Positions 8,432 through 18,788 of a stretch of DNA of 64,000 bases are shown one piece after another; positions within the stretch are counted from its first letter, which is position 1; every line of letters starts with the position of its first letter. This DNA is from Bacteroidia bacterium. GTDB lineage: Bacteria; Bacteroidota; Bacteroidia; 2-12-FULL-35-15. The notes under the pieces were generated by a model that was given only the letters and a program-made list of their open reading frames with translations, made no database searches and was not told the origin of the DNA. Position numbers and translations under genes: made by a program. Location of the stretch: positions 62,001 to 126,000 of the forward strand of contig JAURXZ010000013.1 of assembly GCA_030654175.1 (NCBI GenBank). Direction: 5' to 3'.

Positions 8432-9247
8432 TTATTTCTTATTCTTATCTTGAAAATCCAACGATTTAACACCCAAAAACTTTAAAAACTTTTTTGCATT
8501 TATTTTTAATGTTTCTTTAATTTCTGTGATGGCAGTTTTTGTGAGGCTCTCATCAGGGCGTGTTTTAAAACGCGAATCACGATAAACAAAATCTTTACCT
8601 GCAGGGGTGTAATAATAGCAATAAAACGATTTCCTGCTTTCTCCCTCAGGGATGTTTATTTTAGCGTAGCCATGATATGATGTTTCATCGGTAACCATTA
8701 TTGCCGCCTGGTTAAAATTTGGCATCACTTTAGAAATACAATTTTTTACATCTTTATCCCAAAATTCTAAGGCCCCACCGTATTCATCTTTCCAGTTTTT
8801 ATTCAAATAAATAAGTAAATTAATTCTGCGATGCAATTTTGCCGCGGGATTCATATTTACGTCCACATGAACATCAACAAAACTGCCTGGTCCGCCCTGA
8901 TGAACCCCCGAACCTAATGAATCGAATGTGGAGGTTAAACCCTCAATGCCAGTCACTTTACTGATCCATTCGTACATTTGAGGAGTATTGAGAAAGTCGC
9001 GCATTTCATTAAATTGCGAGTGAAAATTCTCCAAATGATATTCTTCCGACTTATTTTCATTGATACTCTTGCGTTTTACATTCAATGTATCCAATTTGGG
9101 GAAATTCTGAAAAAGAGTATTGGCAACATCGTCCACCAAAAAATTATCCAAAGCTATGTGTTTGCATGGCTCTGCATTTTCGAACTGATTACGTATCTCT
9201 TTTATTTTTTCTTCGCTTAAATATAAGGGGTTTATTAAATTTTTCAT
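8432..9247 (-). CDS. 2-oxoglutarate/Fe(II)-dependent oxygenase (prolyl-4-hydroxylase-like)
   Basis: 271 residues with a double-stranded beta-helix oxygenase core. The iron triad is readable: His127-x-Asp129 (VDVHVDVN) and His192 (SYHGY), and Arg205 (SRKSF) fits as the 2-oxoglutarate anchor. The segment INLLIYLNKNWKDEYGG between them is characteristic of P4H-like 2OG-Fe(II) oxygenases (PF13640 type). Such enzymes hydroxylate protein side chains, sugars or small molecules; the target is unknown here. No signal peptide, so cytoplasmic. Likely in one operon with the SDR gene downstream, which could oxidise or reduce the product; that pairing is inference. Confidence 0.88.
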   Translation of the reverse strand: MKNLINPLYLSEEKIKEIRNQFENAEPCKHIALDNFLVDDVANTLFQNFPKLDTLNVKRKSINENKSEEYHLENFHSQFNEMRDFLNTPQMYEWISKVTGIEGLTSTFDSLGSGVHQGGPGSFVDVHVDVNMNPAAKLHRRINLLIYLNKNWKDEYGGALEFWDKDVKNCISKVMPNFNQAAIMVTDETSYHGYAKINIPEGESRKSFYCYYYTPAGKDFVYRDSRFKTRPDESLTKTAITEIKETLKINAKKFLKFLGVKSLDFQDKNKK

Positions 9248-9656
9248 AATTGTTAATAAAAGCTCAATTCAACGCTATCTATTCGTAAAAAGAAGAGGCG
9301 TTTTCAAAAAGCATTGGTTAAAATATAAAAGTTTTCTATCTATTTTGTGTAAAAAGCACTTTTCACAAAAATACAAAAATATTGGGAGCAGATTTAACTT
9401 TATTCAGGTATAAAAACACCTCATTAATAATGCTTTTATTTATTTCATGAGCTTGATTTAAAGGCCATAGCATTTAAAAAAAAATATTCTGATGCATACA
9501 TTTCATAACGCCTTATGATCAAGCCACAATCTTTTTAATTTTGCGCTGTATTTTAATTTATATTTGTTTTTAAAGATCATATAATTTATAATTTACACTA
9601 TTTTTGGCCTTTAAAATTTTGAATCAAAGCATAGAATCATCAATAATAATTAAAAA
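9248..9656. promoter_or_regulatory. Divergent intergenic region with candidate promoter for the YfhO gene
   Basis: 409 bp between the divergently transcribed oxygenase and YfhO genes. A TATATTTG box at 9559-9566 matches the Bacteroidota -7 element TAnnTTTG, and a TTTG lies at 9540-9543, a spacing of 15 bp, which is shorter than the usual 17-23. It would give a leader of about 85 nt for the YfhO gene. No gene or RNA is seen. Confidence 0.4.
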
Positions 9657-12179
9657 ATGAAAAACATCAATTTAAAAGTATTGGTTCCGATTATTGCCGC
9701 AATTGTAATATTTATTGTTTTAACGCTTGGATATTTTTCTCCGGTGTTGAAAGGTAAAGCAATTATACAAAGCGATATGGTTTCTTATAAGGGAATGTCA
9801 AAAGAAGCGAATGATTTTAGGGAGCAATATCAAAAAGAAGCACTGTGGACAAATTCTATGTTCGGAGGTATGCCCACCTATCAGATATCGATGCGGTACC
9901 CAAACAATTTAGTTCAATACGTTAGGGTCGCTTTTAATCTGGGGCTACCAGTTCCAGCCAATATTGTTTTTATATATTTAATAGGATTTTTTATTTTATT
10001 GATGGTTCTCAAGGTCGATCCCTGGCTTAGTATTATGGGTTCGATAGCCTTTGCTTTTTCCGCATATAACATAATAATAATTGATGCAGGACACATTACT
10101 AAAGCCTTGGCTATTGGTTATATCCCAATGGTATTTGCAGGTGTTATTCTTGTAAACAGGGGGAAATACCTGCTTGGGGGGGCTCTAACTGCATTGTTTT
10201 TTGCGGTGCAATTAAATTGCAATCACGTTCAAATTACCTATTATATGTTTATGTTTTTAGGCATTTACATTGCAATTGAATGGATCGAGCGCATTAAAAG
10301 AAAAGAATATAGAGAAATTTTTAAAAGCATCGGAGTGTTCGTAATTGCCGGGGTTTTAGCTGTGGGATGTAATATAAATAATTTATGGAACACCGCTGAT
10401 TATGCTGCTGTTACTATTCGTGGGGCTTCGGAGCTAACTTCTGACCAGGGAAATAAAACTTCCGGTTTGGACAAAGATTATGCAACTCAATGGAGCATGG
10501 GAACATCCGAAACAATGACATTGATGATTCCTGGTTTTAAAGGACGTTCTTCATCTATTAGTGTTAACGAAGATAAATCGGCTTTGAAAAATGTGGATCC
10601 CGAAATGCGGGAAAGTATTGGTGGAACCTCTCAATACTGGGGTGATCAACCTTTTACAATGTCTCCCTATTCTGGAGCTATCATTGTATTTCTATTTATA
10701 CTGGGATTATTTATTGTTGAAGGACGTATGAAATGGGGGCTATTGGCGGCTACAATTTTCTCTATCCTTTTATCATGGGGGCATAATTTTATGCCATTGA
10801 CCGAATTTTTTTTAGATCACTTCCCTGTGTATAATAAATTCAGGGCAGTATCCATGATATTAATAATTGCAGAATTTACAATTCCTTTGCTTGCGGTATT
10901 GGCCGTGGATAAACTATTGAAAACTCCTGAGCTCCTTACAAAAAAAATAAAATTAGCAGTTGTTAAAACCGAAATTAGTGTTAAAAATGCTTTCTTTATT
11001 TCATTTGGCCTAACGGGTGGTTTGTCATTGCTTTTTTACCTCGTTCCATCTTTATCAGATTTTTTTGGCGAAGGCGAATACAATAAAATTTATGATCAAA
11101 TAGCTAAAAGTAATGGTGCGGATATTGCTCAAAAATTCATGGACAATCTGGAGACCGCACGCATCAGTTTATTTAAATCAGGTGCAATTCGCAGCTTCTT
11201 TTTCATATTACTTGGTGCTACAACTCTTTGGTTATTTTTAAAAACGAAGATCACTAAAACGATTTTAATTATAGTATTGAGCTTGCTTGTTTTCATTGAC
11301 TTAGTACAGATCGATCGACAATTTGTAAACGATAAAAATTTCAAAACAAAACAAGAGGCTAAAGTCCCCTTTCCACTTACTACTGCTGATAAAGAAATAC
11401 TGGAAGACACAGATCCTAATTATCGCGTTTTAAATATTGCTGTAAACACTTTTAATGAAGCGGGGACCTCCTATTATCATAAATCAGTTGGAGGGTACCA
11501 TGCTGCTAAATTGAGACGTTATCAGGATCTGATTGATGCACATATTCAAAATAATATTCAAAATATAATGACCACTTTAAGGTCTAATCCAACGGATTCG
11601 TTATTGCGTGCAACATTCGAAAAACAAGGTGTCCTGAATATGTTGAATACCCGTTATATTATTTTTAATAAAGATGCTTCTCCATTACGAAACCGTTATG
11701 CATTGGGAAATGCCTGGTTTGTGAAGGATGTTAAAACTGTTAGGAATGCTGACGAGGAAATTAAAGCTGTAGGTGAAATAAACCCAGCCTATACAGCTAT
11801 TGTTGATGAACGTTATAAAAGTCAATTAGAAGGATTTAATGTAAATACCAATGCATCCGGCACCATTAAATTGATCGATTATAAACCTAATGACCTTAAA
11901 TATGAATCGAATTCTACTGCAGAACTTGTAGCGGTATTTTCTGAGATCTATTATAGTAAAGGTTGGAATGCATACATAGATGGTGAATTGAAACCTCACT
12001 TCTGCGTTAATTATGTCTTGCGTGGAATGCGTGTACCCACTGGAAAACATCTGATAGAATTCAAATTTGAACCAGAATCTTATTTTACAGGTGAAAAAAT
12101 TTCTTTGATATCCAGTATTCTTTTGTTTATTGCCATTGGAGCAGCTATTTTTATGACTTACAAGAAAAAAGAGTTGTAA
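9657..12179 (+). CDS. YfhO-family multi-pass membrane protein
   Basis: 840 residues, in the normal range for the YfhO family (PF09586). An N-terminal helix is followed by a loop with the sequence MFGGMPTYQISMRYP. About a dozen membrane segments come next (near 85-440 and 505-545), then a large extracytoplasmic domain (about 560-805) and a last helix (809-830) before a KKKEL tail. The family has a GT-C glycosyltransferase-like layout; characterised Gram-positive members help glycosylate lipoteichoic acid or listerial cell-wall sugars. In Bacteroidota it may transfer sugars to envelope polymers, which I infer only from the fold. Monocistronic: the nearest plus-strand gene downstream is 334 bp away. 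Confidence 0.9.
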   Translation: MKNINLKVLVPIIAAIVIFIVLTLGYFSPVLKGKAIIQSDMVSYKGMSKEANDFREQYQKEALWTNSMFGGMPTYQISMRYPNNLVQYVRVAFNLGLPVPANIVFIYLIGFFILLMVLKVDPWLSIMGSIAFAFSAYNIIIIDAGHITKALAIGYIPMVFAGVILVNRGKYLLGGALTALFFAVQLNCNHVQITYYMFMFLGIYIAIEWIERIKRKEYREIFKSIGVFVIAGVLAVGCNINNLWNTADYAAVTIRGASELTSDQGNKTSGLDKDYATQWSMGTSETMTLMIPGFKGRSSSISVNEDKSALKNVDPEMRESIGGTSQYWGDQPFTMSPYSGAIIVFLFILGLFIVEGRMKWGLLAATIFSILLSWGHNFMPLTEFFLDHFPVYNKFRAVSMILIIAEFTIPLLAVLAVDKLLKTPELLTKKIKLAVVKTEISVKNAFFISFGLTGGLSLLFYLVPSLSDFFGEGEYNKIYDQIAKSNGADIAQKFMDNLETARISLFKSGAIRSFFFILLGATTLWLFLKTKITKTILIIVLSLLVFIDLVQIDRQFVNDKNFKTKQEAKVPFPLTTADKEILEDTDPNYRVLNIAVNTFNEAGTSYYHKSVGGYHAAKLRRYQDLIDAHIQNNIQNIMTTLRSNPTDSLLRATFEKQGVLNMLNTRYIIFNKDASPLRNRYALGNAWFVKDVKTVRNADEEIKAVGEINPAYTAIVDERYKSQLEGFNVNTNASGTIKLIDYKPNDLKYESNSTAELVAVFSEIYYSKGWNAYIDGELKPHFCVNYVLRGMRVPTGKHLIEFKFEPESYFTGEKISLISSILLFIAIGAAIFMTYKKKEL

Positions 12180-12513
12180 GAAATAGAAAATGTGATTGAC
12201 ATAGGACCGACTTATTATTCGAAATTGCTCAAAGTATTCTTATTTCATCCATATCAGGAAATTGATTTTATTTCCTGATATGGATAAGTAACAAGTCTCT
12301 TTTTACGCCCAAATTTTCAAATCGATGTTTTCAAATAAAATTTACAAGACTCTTTCTTTATTGTAAAATTGGACCACTTGTTCCTATCGTTTACTCCAGC
12401 CTTACAACTCATTTCGATAAGTTTGAATTTTTTCAAAGAATTTAAAAAACTCCATTGATTTAATGGCATCTTTTTTTACTTGCTTTATAGAAATTTAACA
12501 TGCCTATATTTTT
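12180..12513 (+). terminator. Intergenic region with 16-bp perfect inverted repeat
   Basis: 334 bp without a gene. At 12247-12262 and 12270-12285 there is a perfect 16-bp inverted repeat (arm ATCCATATCAGGAAAT) with a 7-nt loop. It lies 67 bp past the YfhO stop, so a transcription end signal is the simplest reading. No T-run follows directly, however (the next T-run is at about 12300), so it may instead protect the 3' end of the mRNA. The rest of the gap shows nothing notable. Confidence 0.55.
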
Positions 12514-13065
12514 ATGGAAAAACAAATAACAAAAAAAAGAGCCGCCATTCTTGCTACAGATGGTTTTGAGCAATCAGAATTTGAAAAACCATTAGAAACT
12601 TTGCTGAAAGAAGGAATTGCTGTTGATGTAATTTCAATAAAAAAGGGAACAATAAAAGGATGGAGAGAAAAAAACTGGGGCGATGAATTTAACGTTGACA
12701 AATCGATTGAGAATGCAATGTCAGCAGATTATGATATATTGATATTGCCAGGTGGAGTTATAAATTCTGATACCTTACGAGTTAATGCTGATGCTGTTAA
12801 TTTTGTTTCTGACTTTTTTGAACAGGGAAAAACTATCGCAGCAATTTGTCATGCACCTTGGATATTAATTGAAACAGGAAAATTAAAAGGGAAAAGGTTG
12901 ACCTCTTATAAAACGCTCAAAACCGATCTGATAAATGCAGGTGCGCTTTGGAGCGATAAAGAAGTGGTAGTGGATAACGGATTGATCACAAGCAGAAGCG
13001 TGAAAGATCTCACAGCGTTTTGTGAAAAAATCATCGAAGAAATTAAACATGAAATTCATTCCTGA
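12514..13065 (+). CDS. DJ-1/PfpI-family protein (general stress protein 18 type)
   Basis: 183 residues of the class I glutamine-amidotransferase-like DJ-1/PfpI fold. The nucleophile elbow is AAICHAPW with Cys112-His113, and the N-terminal Glu motif (DGFEQSEFEKP) supplies the conserved acidic residue next to the cysteine. Length and motifs fit the YfkM/YraA subgroup, whose members are described as stress-induced proteases, chaperones or deglycases; the actual reaction is debated in the literature. Cytoplasmic, no signal peptide. It stands alone between the hairpin at 12247 and the YdeI-like gene 132 bp downstream. Confidence 0.92.
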   Translation: MEKQITKKRAAILATDGFEQSEFEKPLETLLKEGIAVDVISIKKGTIKGWREKNWGDEFNVDKSIENAMSADYDILILPGGVINSDTLRVNADAVNFVSDFFEQGKTIAAICHAPWILIETGKLKGKRLTSYKTLKTDLINAGALWSDKEVVVDNGLITSRSVKDLTAFCEKIIEEIKHEIHS

Positions 13066-13197
13066 TTATAATGGTTAAAAAAAAATCACAATACGAGAAA
13101 TAGGAATATTAAAAGTTTTTCAGGATAATTCATGAACTCGAAAATTATCCTGGTTAATACTTCCCCCTGATCAAAATGTAATTTCAATAAACTTTTC

Positions 13198-13755
13198 ATG
13201 GAGACGTTATATGTAAAAGACAGAAATGAATTGCGCTCCTGGTTCAAAAAAAATCATGATTCCAAAAAGGAAATTTGGTTAATTTATTACAAAAAAGCCA
13301 CTGGCAAAATATCCATTCCTTATAATGAGGCAGTAGAGGAAGCTATTTGCTTTGGCTGGATAGATGGGAAAGTGAAAAATATCGATGCTGAAAAATATAT
13401 TCAACGTTATACTCCCAGAAGAGGCAAAAGTCAGTGGTCTATCCTTAACATTGAAAGAGCGAAAAAAATGATCAAGGCGAAAAAAATGACTAAGCCGGGG
13501 CTTGAAAAATATCAGGAAGGTCTAAAAAATAATAAAATAATTCCCACAACTAAATCTTTTTCAATACCATTGGACCTTACTAAAGTATTGGCTTTAAAAC
13601 CAAACGCACTAGAAAACTTCAACTCCTTTCCCCCTTCCGCTCAGCTTATGTATGCCTATTGGATAAATTTGGCAAAAAAAAAGGAAACACGTAACAAACG
13701 AATTCAGGAAGTTGTAGAAAGGTCTCAACAAAATAAAAAACCGGGAGAGAAATAG
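13198..13755 (+). CDS. YdeI/OmpD-associated family protein
   Basis: 185 residues. The N-terminal part (LYVKDRNELRSWFKKNH, then AVEEAICFGWIDGKVKNID and YTPRRGKSQWS) is diagnostic of the YdeI/OmdA family (PF13376). In enterobacteria members are associated with resistance to peptides or bacteriocins and with OmpD, but the molecular role is not established. The protein is highly basic with a Lys-rich tail (NKKPGEK) and has no signal peptide, so it is cytoplasmic. Transcribed after the PfpI-like gene in the same direction with a 132-bp gap; co-transcription is uncertain. Confidence 0.88.
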   Translation: METLYVKDRNELRSWFKKNHDSKKEIWLIYYKKATGKISIPYNEAVEEAICFGWIDGKVKNIDAEKYIQRYTPRRGKSQWSILNIERAKKMIKAKKMTKPGLEKYQEGLKNNKIIPTTKSFSIPLDLTKVLALKPNALENFNSFPPSAQLMYAYWINLAKKKETRNKRIQEVVERSQQNKKPGEK

Positions 13756-14065
13756 TCAATTAAAAAAAATCAAACCGAAAGAAATATAAAACATATAATT
13801 CAACTCAATAACCTATTAGATAATATATCAAATCTGGAAAGACCACAAAGAAATAAAACGGCCTTAATCCTTCTGTTTAACCTGCTAATGTTAAGAAAGA
13901 ATTAACAATTAACCGAATACTTGAAACTACTATTAGCGATAAAAGCCACCAGGTTATAGTATTTTTTATCGATACATCTATTTCTATACCTCAAGAAGAG
14001 AGAGGGATAAAAAAAACCTCTTGAAATAGATTCAAGAGGTTTTTTTTAATAATAGTATTTGGTGA
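13756..14065 (-). terminator. Intergenic gap containing a bidirectional terminator (14009-14047)
   Basis: 310 bp between convergent genes. At 14009-14047 an A8 run, the arm CCTCTTGAA, a 5-nt loop, TTCAAGAGG and a T8 run form a hairpin of up to 17 bp flanked by A/T runs. This is a classic intrinsic terminator that works on both strands. It ends the groES-groEL transcript 18 bp past the groEL stop and can also stop read-through from the YdeI-like gene. The remaining 250 bp show nothing notable. Confidence 0.9.
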
Positions 14066-15733
<1,668 letters not shown>

Positions 15734-15819
15734 TTATTTTTTTTATTACTTCGACTAATTCGGGCTTTTATCGGATAAGGAATTCGTTATTCGATGAAAT
15801 TCGTTATTCGTTGTTATAC

Positions 15820-16122
15820 TTATACTATTGCGAAAATATCTGTTTCACGCATGATCAGGTAATCTTTTCCTTCTAATTGAACTTCTGTACCTGCATACTT
15901 ACCGTATAATACAGTATCACCCACTTTTACAGACGGTTTGTTACCTTTTTCATCAATATCACTTACTGCAATCACTTTTCCTCTTTGAGGCTTCTCTTTT
16001 GCAGTATCAGGTATAATAATGCCACCTTTGGTTTTTTCTTCTGCCGCAGATGCTTCTACCACAACTCTGTTTTGACTTCCAGCAACGGGTTTGATACTTG
16101 CTTTCGTGTTTTCTTTTGCCAT
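15820..16122 (-). CDS. groES: Co-chaperonin GroES (Hsp10)
   Basis: 100 residues, the usual GroES length. It forms the heptameric lid of GroEL. The mobile loop region reads [23 protein letters not shown] and the core [15 protein letters not shown] and [10 protein letters not shown] are conserved. It is the first gene of the groES-groEL unit: a terminator at 16253-16291 separates it from secG, so the pair has its own promoter somewhere in 16123-16252, where I found no clear -33/-7 pair and no CIRCE element. Confidence 0.99.
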   Translation of the reverse strand: MAKENTKASIKPVAGSQNRVVVEASAAEEKTKGGIIIPDTAKEKPQRGKVIAVSDIDEKGNKPSVKVGDTVLYGKYAGTEVQLEGKDYLIMRETDIFAIV

Positions 16123-16252
16123 TTTCTTATGATTTTAAAGTTTAATTGATTTTTAGAATTTAAAATTTCGCTGTTCTCTTGTCAGTTATTATGCCAAATG
16201 AGTATCAATCCTCATTAAAGACAATTTTGCAGTCTTAGGATTAAAATCAAAC

Positions 16253-16291
16253 AAAAAATGTCAGAGCGTGGTGACACTCTGACATTTTTTT
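16253..16291 (-). terminator. Terminator after secG
   Basis: An A6 run, arm ATGTCAGAG (16258-16266), inner hairpin around GTG/CAC, arm CTCTGACAT (16277-16285) and a T7 run. Read on the minus strand, the hairpin lies about 21 bp past the secG stop and is followed by a U-run, so it ends the miaB/lptE/secG-side transcript before groES. Confidence 0.85.
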
Positions 16292-16311
16292 AATAAAATA
16301 TTTTAAATTCC

Positions 16312-16689
16312 CTATTTAGTGGGAGGTGCTGTATTTGTTGGAGGTACAGAAGTTGGTGCTGTAGTTGGTGCTGCCGTTGGCAAAGCCGTTGGTGCAGGTG
16401 TTTCTGTTCCTGCATTTTCGCTTTTTTGACGGGTAACAGATTCTGTTCCGGTTTCAGTGCCTTCAGAAGGATGGTTATAAGCAGTTGAAACCAAACATAA
16501 AGCCAATAATGAAACAGCCAGGGTCCATGTTGCTTTTTCTAAAAAATCACCAGTTTTGCGCACACCCATTACCTGATTAGATGAAGCGAAAGAGGAGGCC
16601 AATCCACCACCTTTAGAGTTTTGTACTAATACTACAAGTATTAAAAGTAAACAAACTATGATAATTAAAATTGAAATGACTGTTCCCAT
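16312..16689 (-). CDS. secG: Protein translocase subunit SecG
   Basis: 125 residues. Two membrane helices (about 3-24 and 52-71) flank the conserved cytoplasmic loop [21 protein letters not shown] and the FLEKATW segment. It is the small auxiliary subunit of the SecYEG channel in the inner membrane and helps SecA-driven export. Beyond residue 75 it carries an unusual Ala/Pro/Thr-rich tail ([18 protein letters not shown]), a disordered periplasmic or cytoplasmic extension not needed in the E. coli protein. The gene begins 2 bp after the stop of the TPR-protein gene, so the two are co-transcribed and probably translationally coupled. Confidence 0.95.
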   Translation of the reverse strand: MGTVISILIIIVCLLLILVVLVQNSKGGGLASSFASSNQVMGVRKTGDFLEKATWTLAVSLLALCLVSTAYNHPSEGTETGTESVTRQKSENAGTETPAPTALPTAAPTTAPTSVPPTNTAPPTK

Positions 16690-16691
16690 GT

Positions 16692-18134
16692 TTATTGTTT
16701 TTGTTGGTTAATTAGTTTTCGTAAATTTTTAATTTGGGCTGCAAAGTAAAGCCTTTTTTCTGGATATTTCAAACGTAAATTTTCATAAGCCTTCAATGCC
16801 TTGATATAATTGCCCTGGAGCACGAATATTTTTGCCAAAGTTTCGCTTACAAAAGTAATATCTTCGGCCACACTTTGCTTGGCCATATTCACCGGATTGT
16901 AAAATTCGGTTTTTGGTTTCGACATTCGGGGCTCTTCACGCAAAAACTTGTCGATGAGATCTGCTGCGGTTTTTTTGCTGGAGCTTTCATCTAATTTGTT
17001 TTCTTCAACAGCCGGTTCGTTAACGTTTGATGCATGTTTCAGCCAGTCGGTAAATGAATGTGCCTGAGAATTGTCAAAGTTTTCGGTGATTGTAACTGTT
17101 GCTTCTGATTCAGCTTTTTCAATTTCAGGTGTTTCAATAGCTGCGCCAATTGCACTCTCAATCGGGGTATTAAGAACAAAATTTGCCCGAACAGGTGCTT
17201 GCTCATCTTTAAATTCAACCGGTCTTTCACTTTCGGTAAGCAGTTCTGTATTGGATACTTCCAGTTCTATAACTGAAATAGCGGCTTGTGCTAAAAATTC
17301 CTTTTCCAGTTCATCAATAATAACTTCTTCAGTATTCTCTATGGTATCATTGGTAACGATTTCTTCTTTGCCTGTGGTGATCGGAGCAGAGGTATCAACT
17401 TTTTCAATTACTTCTGCTATCGGTTCAATTGGCTTTTCTGTTAACTTTTCAATTATTACCGGAAGTTCAACAACAATTTCCTTTATTTGTTCTGTAAATT
17501 CAATACGCTCAGCAACAATAGCTTGTTCATCAACCGTGACCTCTGAAATAACTGTTTCTTCTTTTATTTGTATCTCGGCTTCAATTATTTCAGTGGTCGC
17601 TATTTCAGATGTTGTTTTAACGCTCTCAGCAGCAATGTTCTGTACTTCCTCTTTTTCAACAAACTGCTCAACTATGATATTTTTATATTCTTCAGCTATT
17701 TTGTGAGTTTCAGTTTCTTCTGTTATTTGTACTTCAGTTTCAGTTATTTCAGTGACCGTTGTTTCAGGTGTTGTTTGAACGGCCTTAGTAGTAATAGGCT
17801 GTTCAATTTCTTCTTTAACAAGTTGCTCAACTTTAATAATCTTATTTTCCTCTATAGTTTTGTGACTTTCAGAAATATTAACAATTTCAATCTTAGCTTC
17901 CGGTTTATTGGTGATCAAATAATGAAGCACTTTTCGGTCTGTTGCGTATGTTGCAGTTGTTTTTAGCTGTGTATTGTAATGAATACTATGCTCATTATGC
18001 AAGCTTTTAGCATATAATAAATGTGCAGTTTGAAAATAGGGGAAGCTTTTCAATAATTCAGCCAGCAAAATGCCATCATTTCCCGATAATTTATCGGGAT
18101 TGTCCATAAATGATATGAATTGATTACGATTCAT
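16692..18134 (-). CDS. Low-complexity protein with C-terminal TPR-like segment
   Basis: 480 residues; a Bacteroidota-type protein often found between lptE and secG. Residues 1-80 form a helical N-terminal domain ([20 protein letters not shown]). Residues about 90-340 are Glu/Thr/Val/Ile-rich and look disordered. Residues about 420-475 ([21 protein letters not shown]) look like one TPR pair. The middle contains a clean tandem duplication: residues 91-143 and 144-196 (53 residues each) are alignable, about 159 bp per copy at DNA level. No signal peptide or membrane segment, so cytoplasmic. The function is unknown; linkage to envelope genes suggests a role near the membrane, but that is only context. 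Confidence 0.8.
   Translation of the reverse strand: MNRNQFISFMDNPDKLSGNDGILLAELLKSFPYFQTAHLLYAKSLHNEHSIHYNTQLKTTATYATDRKVLHYLITNKPEAKIEIVNISESHKTIEENKIIKVEQLVKEEIEQPITTKAVQTTPETTVTEITETEVQITEETETHKIAEEYKNIIVEQFVEKEEVQNIAAESVKTTSEIATTEIIEAEIQIKEETVISEVTVDEQAIVAERIEFTEQIKEIVVELPVIIEKLTEKPIEPIAEVIEKVDTSAPITTGKEEIVTNDTIENTEEVIIDELEKEFLAQAAISVIELEVSNTELLTESERPVEFKDEQAPVRANFVLNTPIESAIGAAIETPEIEKAESEATVTITENFDNSQAHSFTDWLKHASNVNEPAVEENKLDESSSKKTAADLIDKFLREEPRMSKPKTEFYNPVNMAKQSVAEDITFVSETLAKIFVLQGNYIKALKAYENLRLKYPEKRLYFAAQIKNLRKLINQQKQ
17547..17864 (-). repeat. 159-bp in-frame tandem duplication inside the TPR-protein gene
   Basis: Two consecutive 53-codon units (17706-17864 and 17547-17705). Landmarks repeat in order: H-K-x-x-E-E-x-K, V-E-Q-x-V-x-E-E, T-T-x-E, T-E-I-x-E-x-E-x-Q-I-x-E-E-T. 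The copies have diverged clearly, so the duplication is not recent. Confidence 0.75.
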
Positions 18135-18160
18135 TTTGGGGATTTCGGAATTTTGATTTT

Positions 18161-18199
18161 TGAACTTTAAACTTAGAACTTTAAACTTTAAACTTTTTT
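18161..18199. repeat. ACTTTAAA-type low-complexity spacer
   Basis: A run of GAACTTTAAACTT-like units fills most of the gap between lptE and the TPR-protein gene. Very similar runs lie at about 18744-18785 (upstream of lptE), 21864-21900 (just before topA) and, inverted, 36128-36156 (just after the ABC-F gene). They look like expanded simple repeats placed only at gene borders. Confidence 0.7.
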
Positions 18200-18203
18200 A
18201 GAT

Positions 18204-18728
18204 CTACCAATCATTTAAAGTTTTGTTAAAAATATCTTGTACCAATTGTTCATTAATATCTCTGATCAACTGATCTTCAACTGCTGCAAGACTCTGTGTA
18301 CTGGAATAATCAAAGAAGCGTGAAAACGTTTGTTCATAGTTTTTCTTTTCATCAAATGCACAGGTATATTTTACATTTACTGTAATTGTCAATCTGTTCA
18401 AAGCCGCTTGATCTGTGCTTTGTATGGCAATTGGTGAAGTCAGATAGCCAACTACGCTGCCTTCAAAAGCCAGGTCGCCACCTTTATTTACAAGTCCCAA
18501 ACGGGTTTGTGAGCTTAGCTTATCGCGCAAAGCTTCAGTAAATGTTTGGCTTAAAGTAGGTGGAGCAAGGGATGCGTTATTTTGAAAATATTCTACCGAA
18601 ACTGTTTTTGCTTCAGGTGGAACAGACGCTCCGCTAAACGAATAACTCATTTTGCAACCTGAGAATAGGATCAGGATACAAGAAACAAGACATAAGATTT
18701 GTTGTTTGTTCACAAAATGAAATTTCAT
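18204..18728 (-). CDS. lptE: LptE-type LPS-assembly lipoprotein
   Basis: 174 residues from the ATG at 18728; the frame can be extended to a TTG at 18746, but that start lies in the low-complexity repeat and is less likely. The signal peptide ends in LFSGC, a lipobox. The mature protein (SYSFSGASVPPEAKTVSVEYFQNN, then FTEALRDKLSSQTRLGLV) matches the Bacteroidota LptE family. LptE is the outer-membrane lipoprotein that plugs the LptD barrel and helps insert LPS. The order sigma-54 activator, lptE, TPR protein, secG on one strand with short gaps indicates an operon. Confidence 0.88.
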   Translation of the reverse strand: MKFHFVNKQQILCLVSCILILFSGCKMSYSFSGASVPPEAKTVSVEYFQNNASLAPPTLSQTFTEALRDKLSSQTRLGLVNKGGDLAFEGSVVGYLTSPIAIQSTDQAALNRLTITVNVKYTCAFDEKKNYEQTFSRFFDYSSTQSLAAVEDQLIRDINEQLVQDIFNKTLNDW

Positions 18729-18788
18729 ATTCTGTTTTTTGTTCAACTTTTAACTTTAAAACTTTAAACTTTCAAACTTTAAATTTTC

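Noticed and set aside
16123-16252. CIRCE (HrcA) operator before groES
   Set aside because: No TTAGCACTC-N9-GAGTGCTAA or close variant is present.
17071-17706. 211-codon plus-strand open frame opposite the TPR-like protein gene
   Set aside because: It is Ser/Ile/Val low-complexity sequence produced by the antisense of a Glu/Thr/Val-rich repeat; no start signal or homology.
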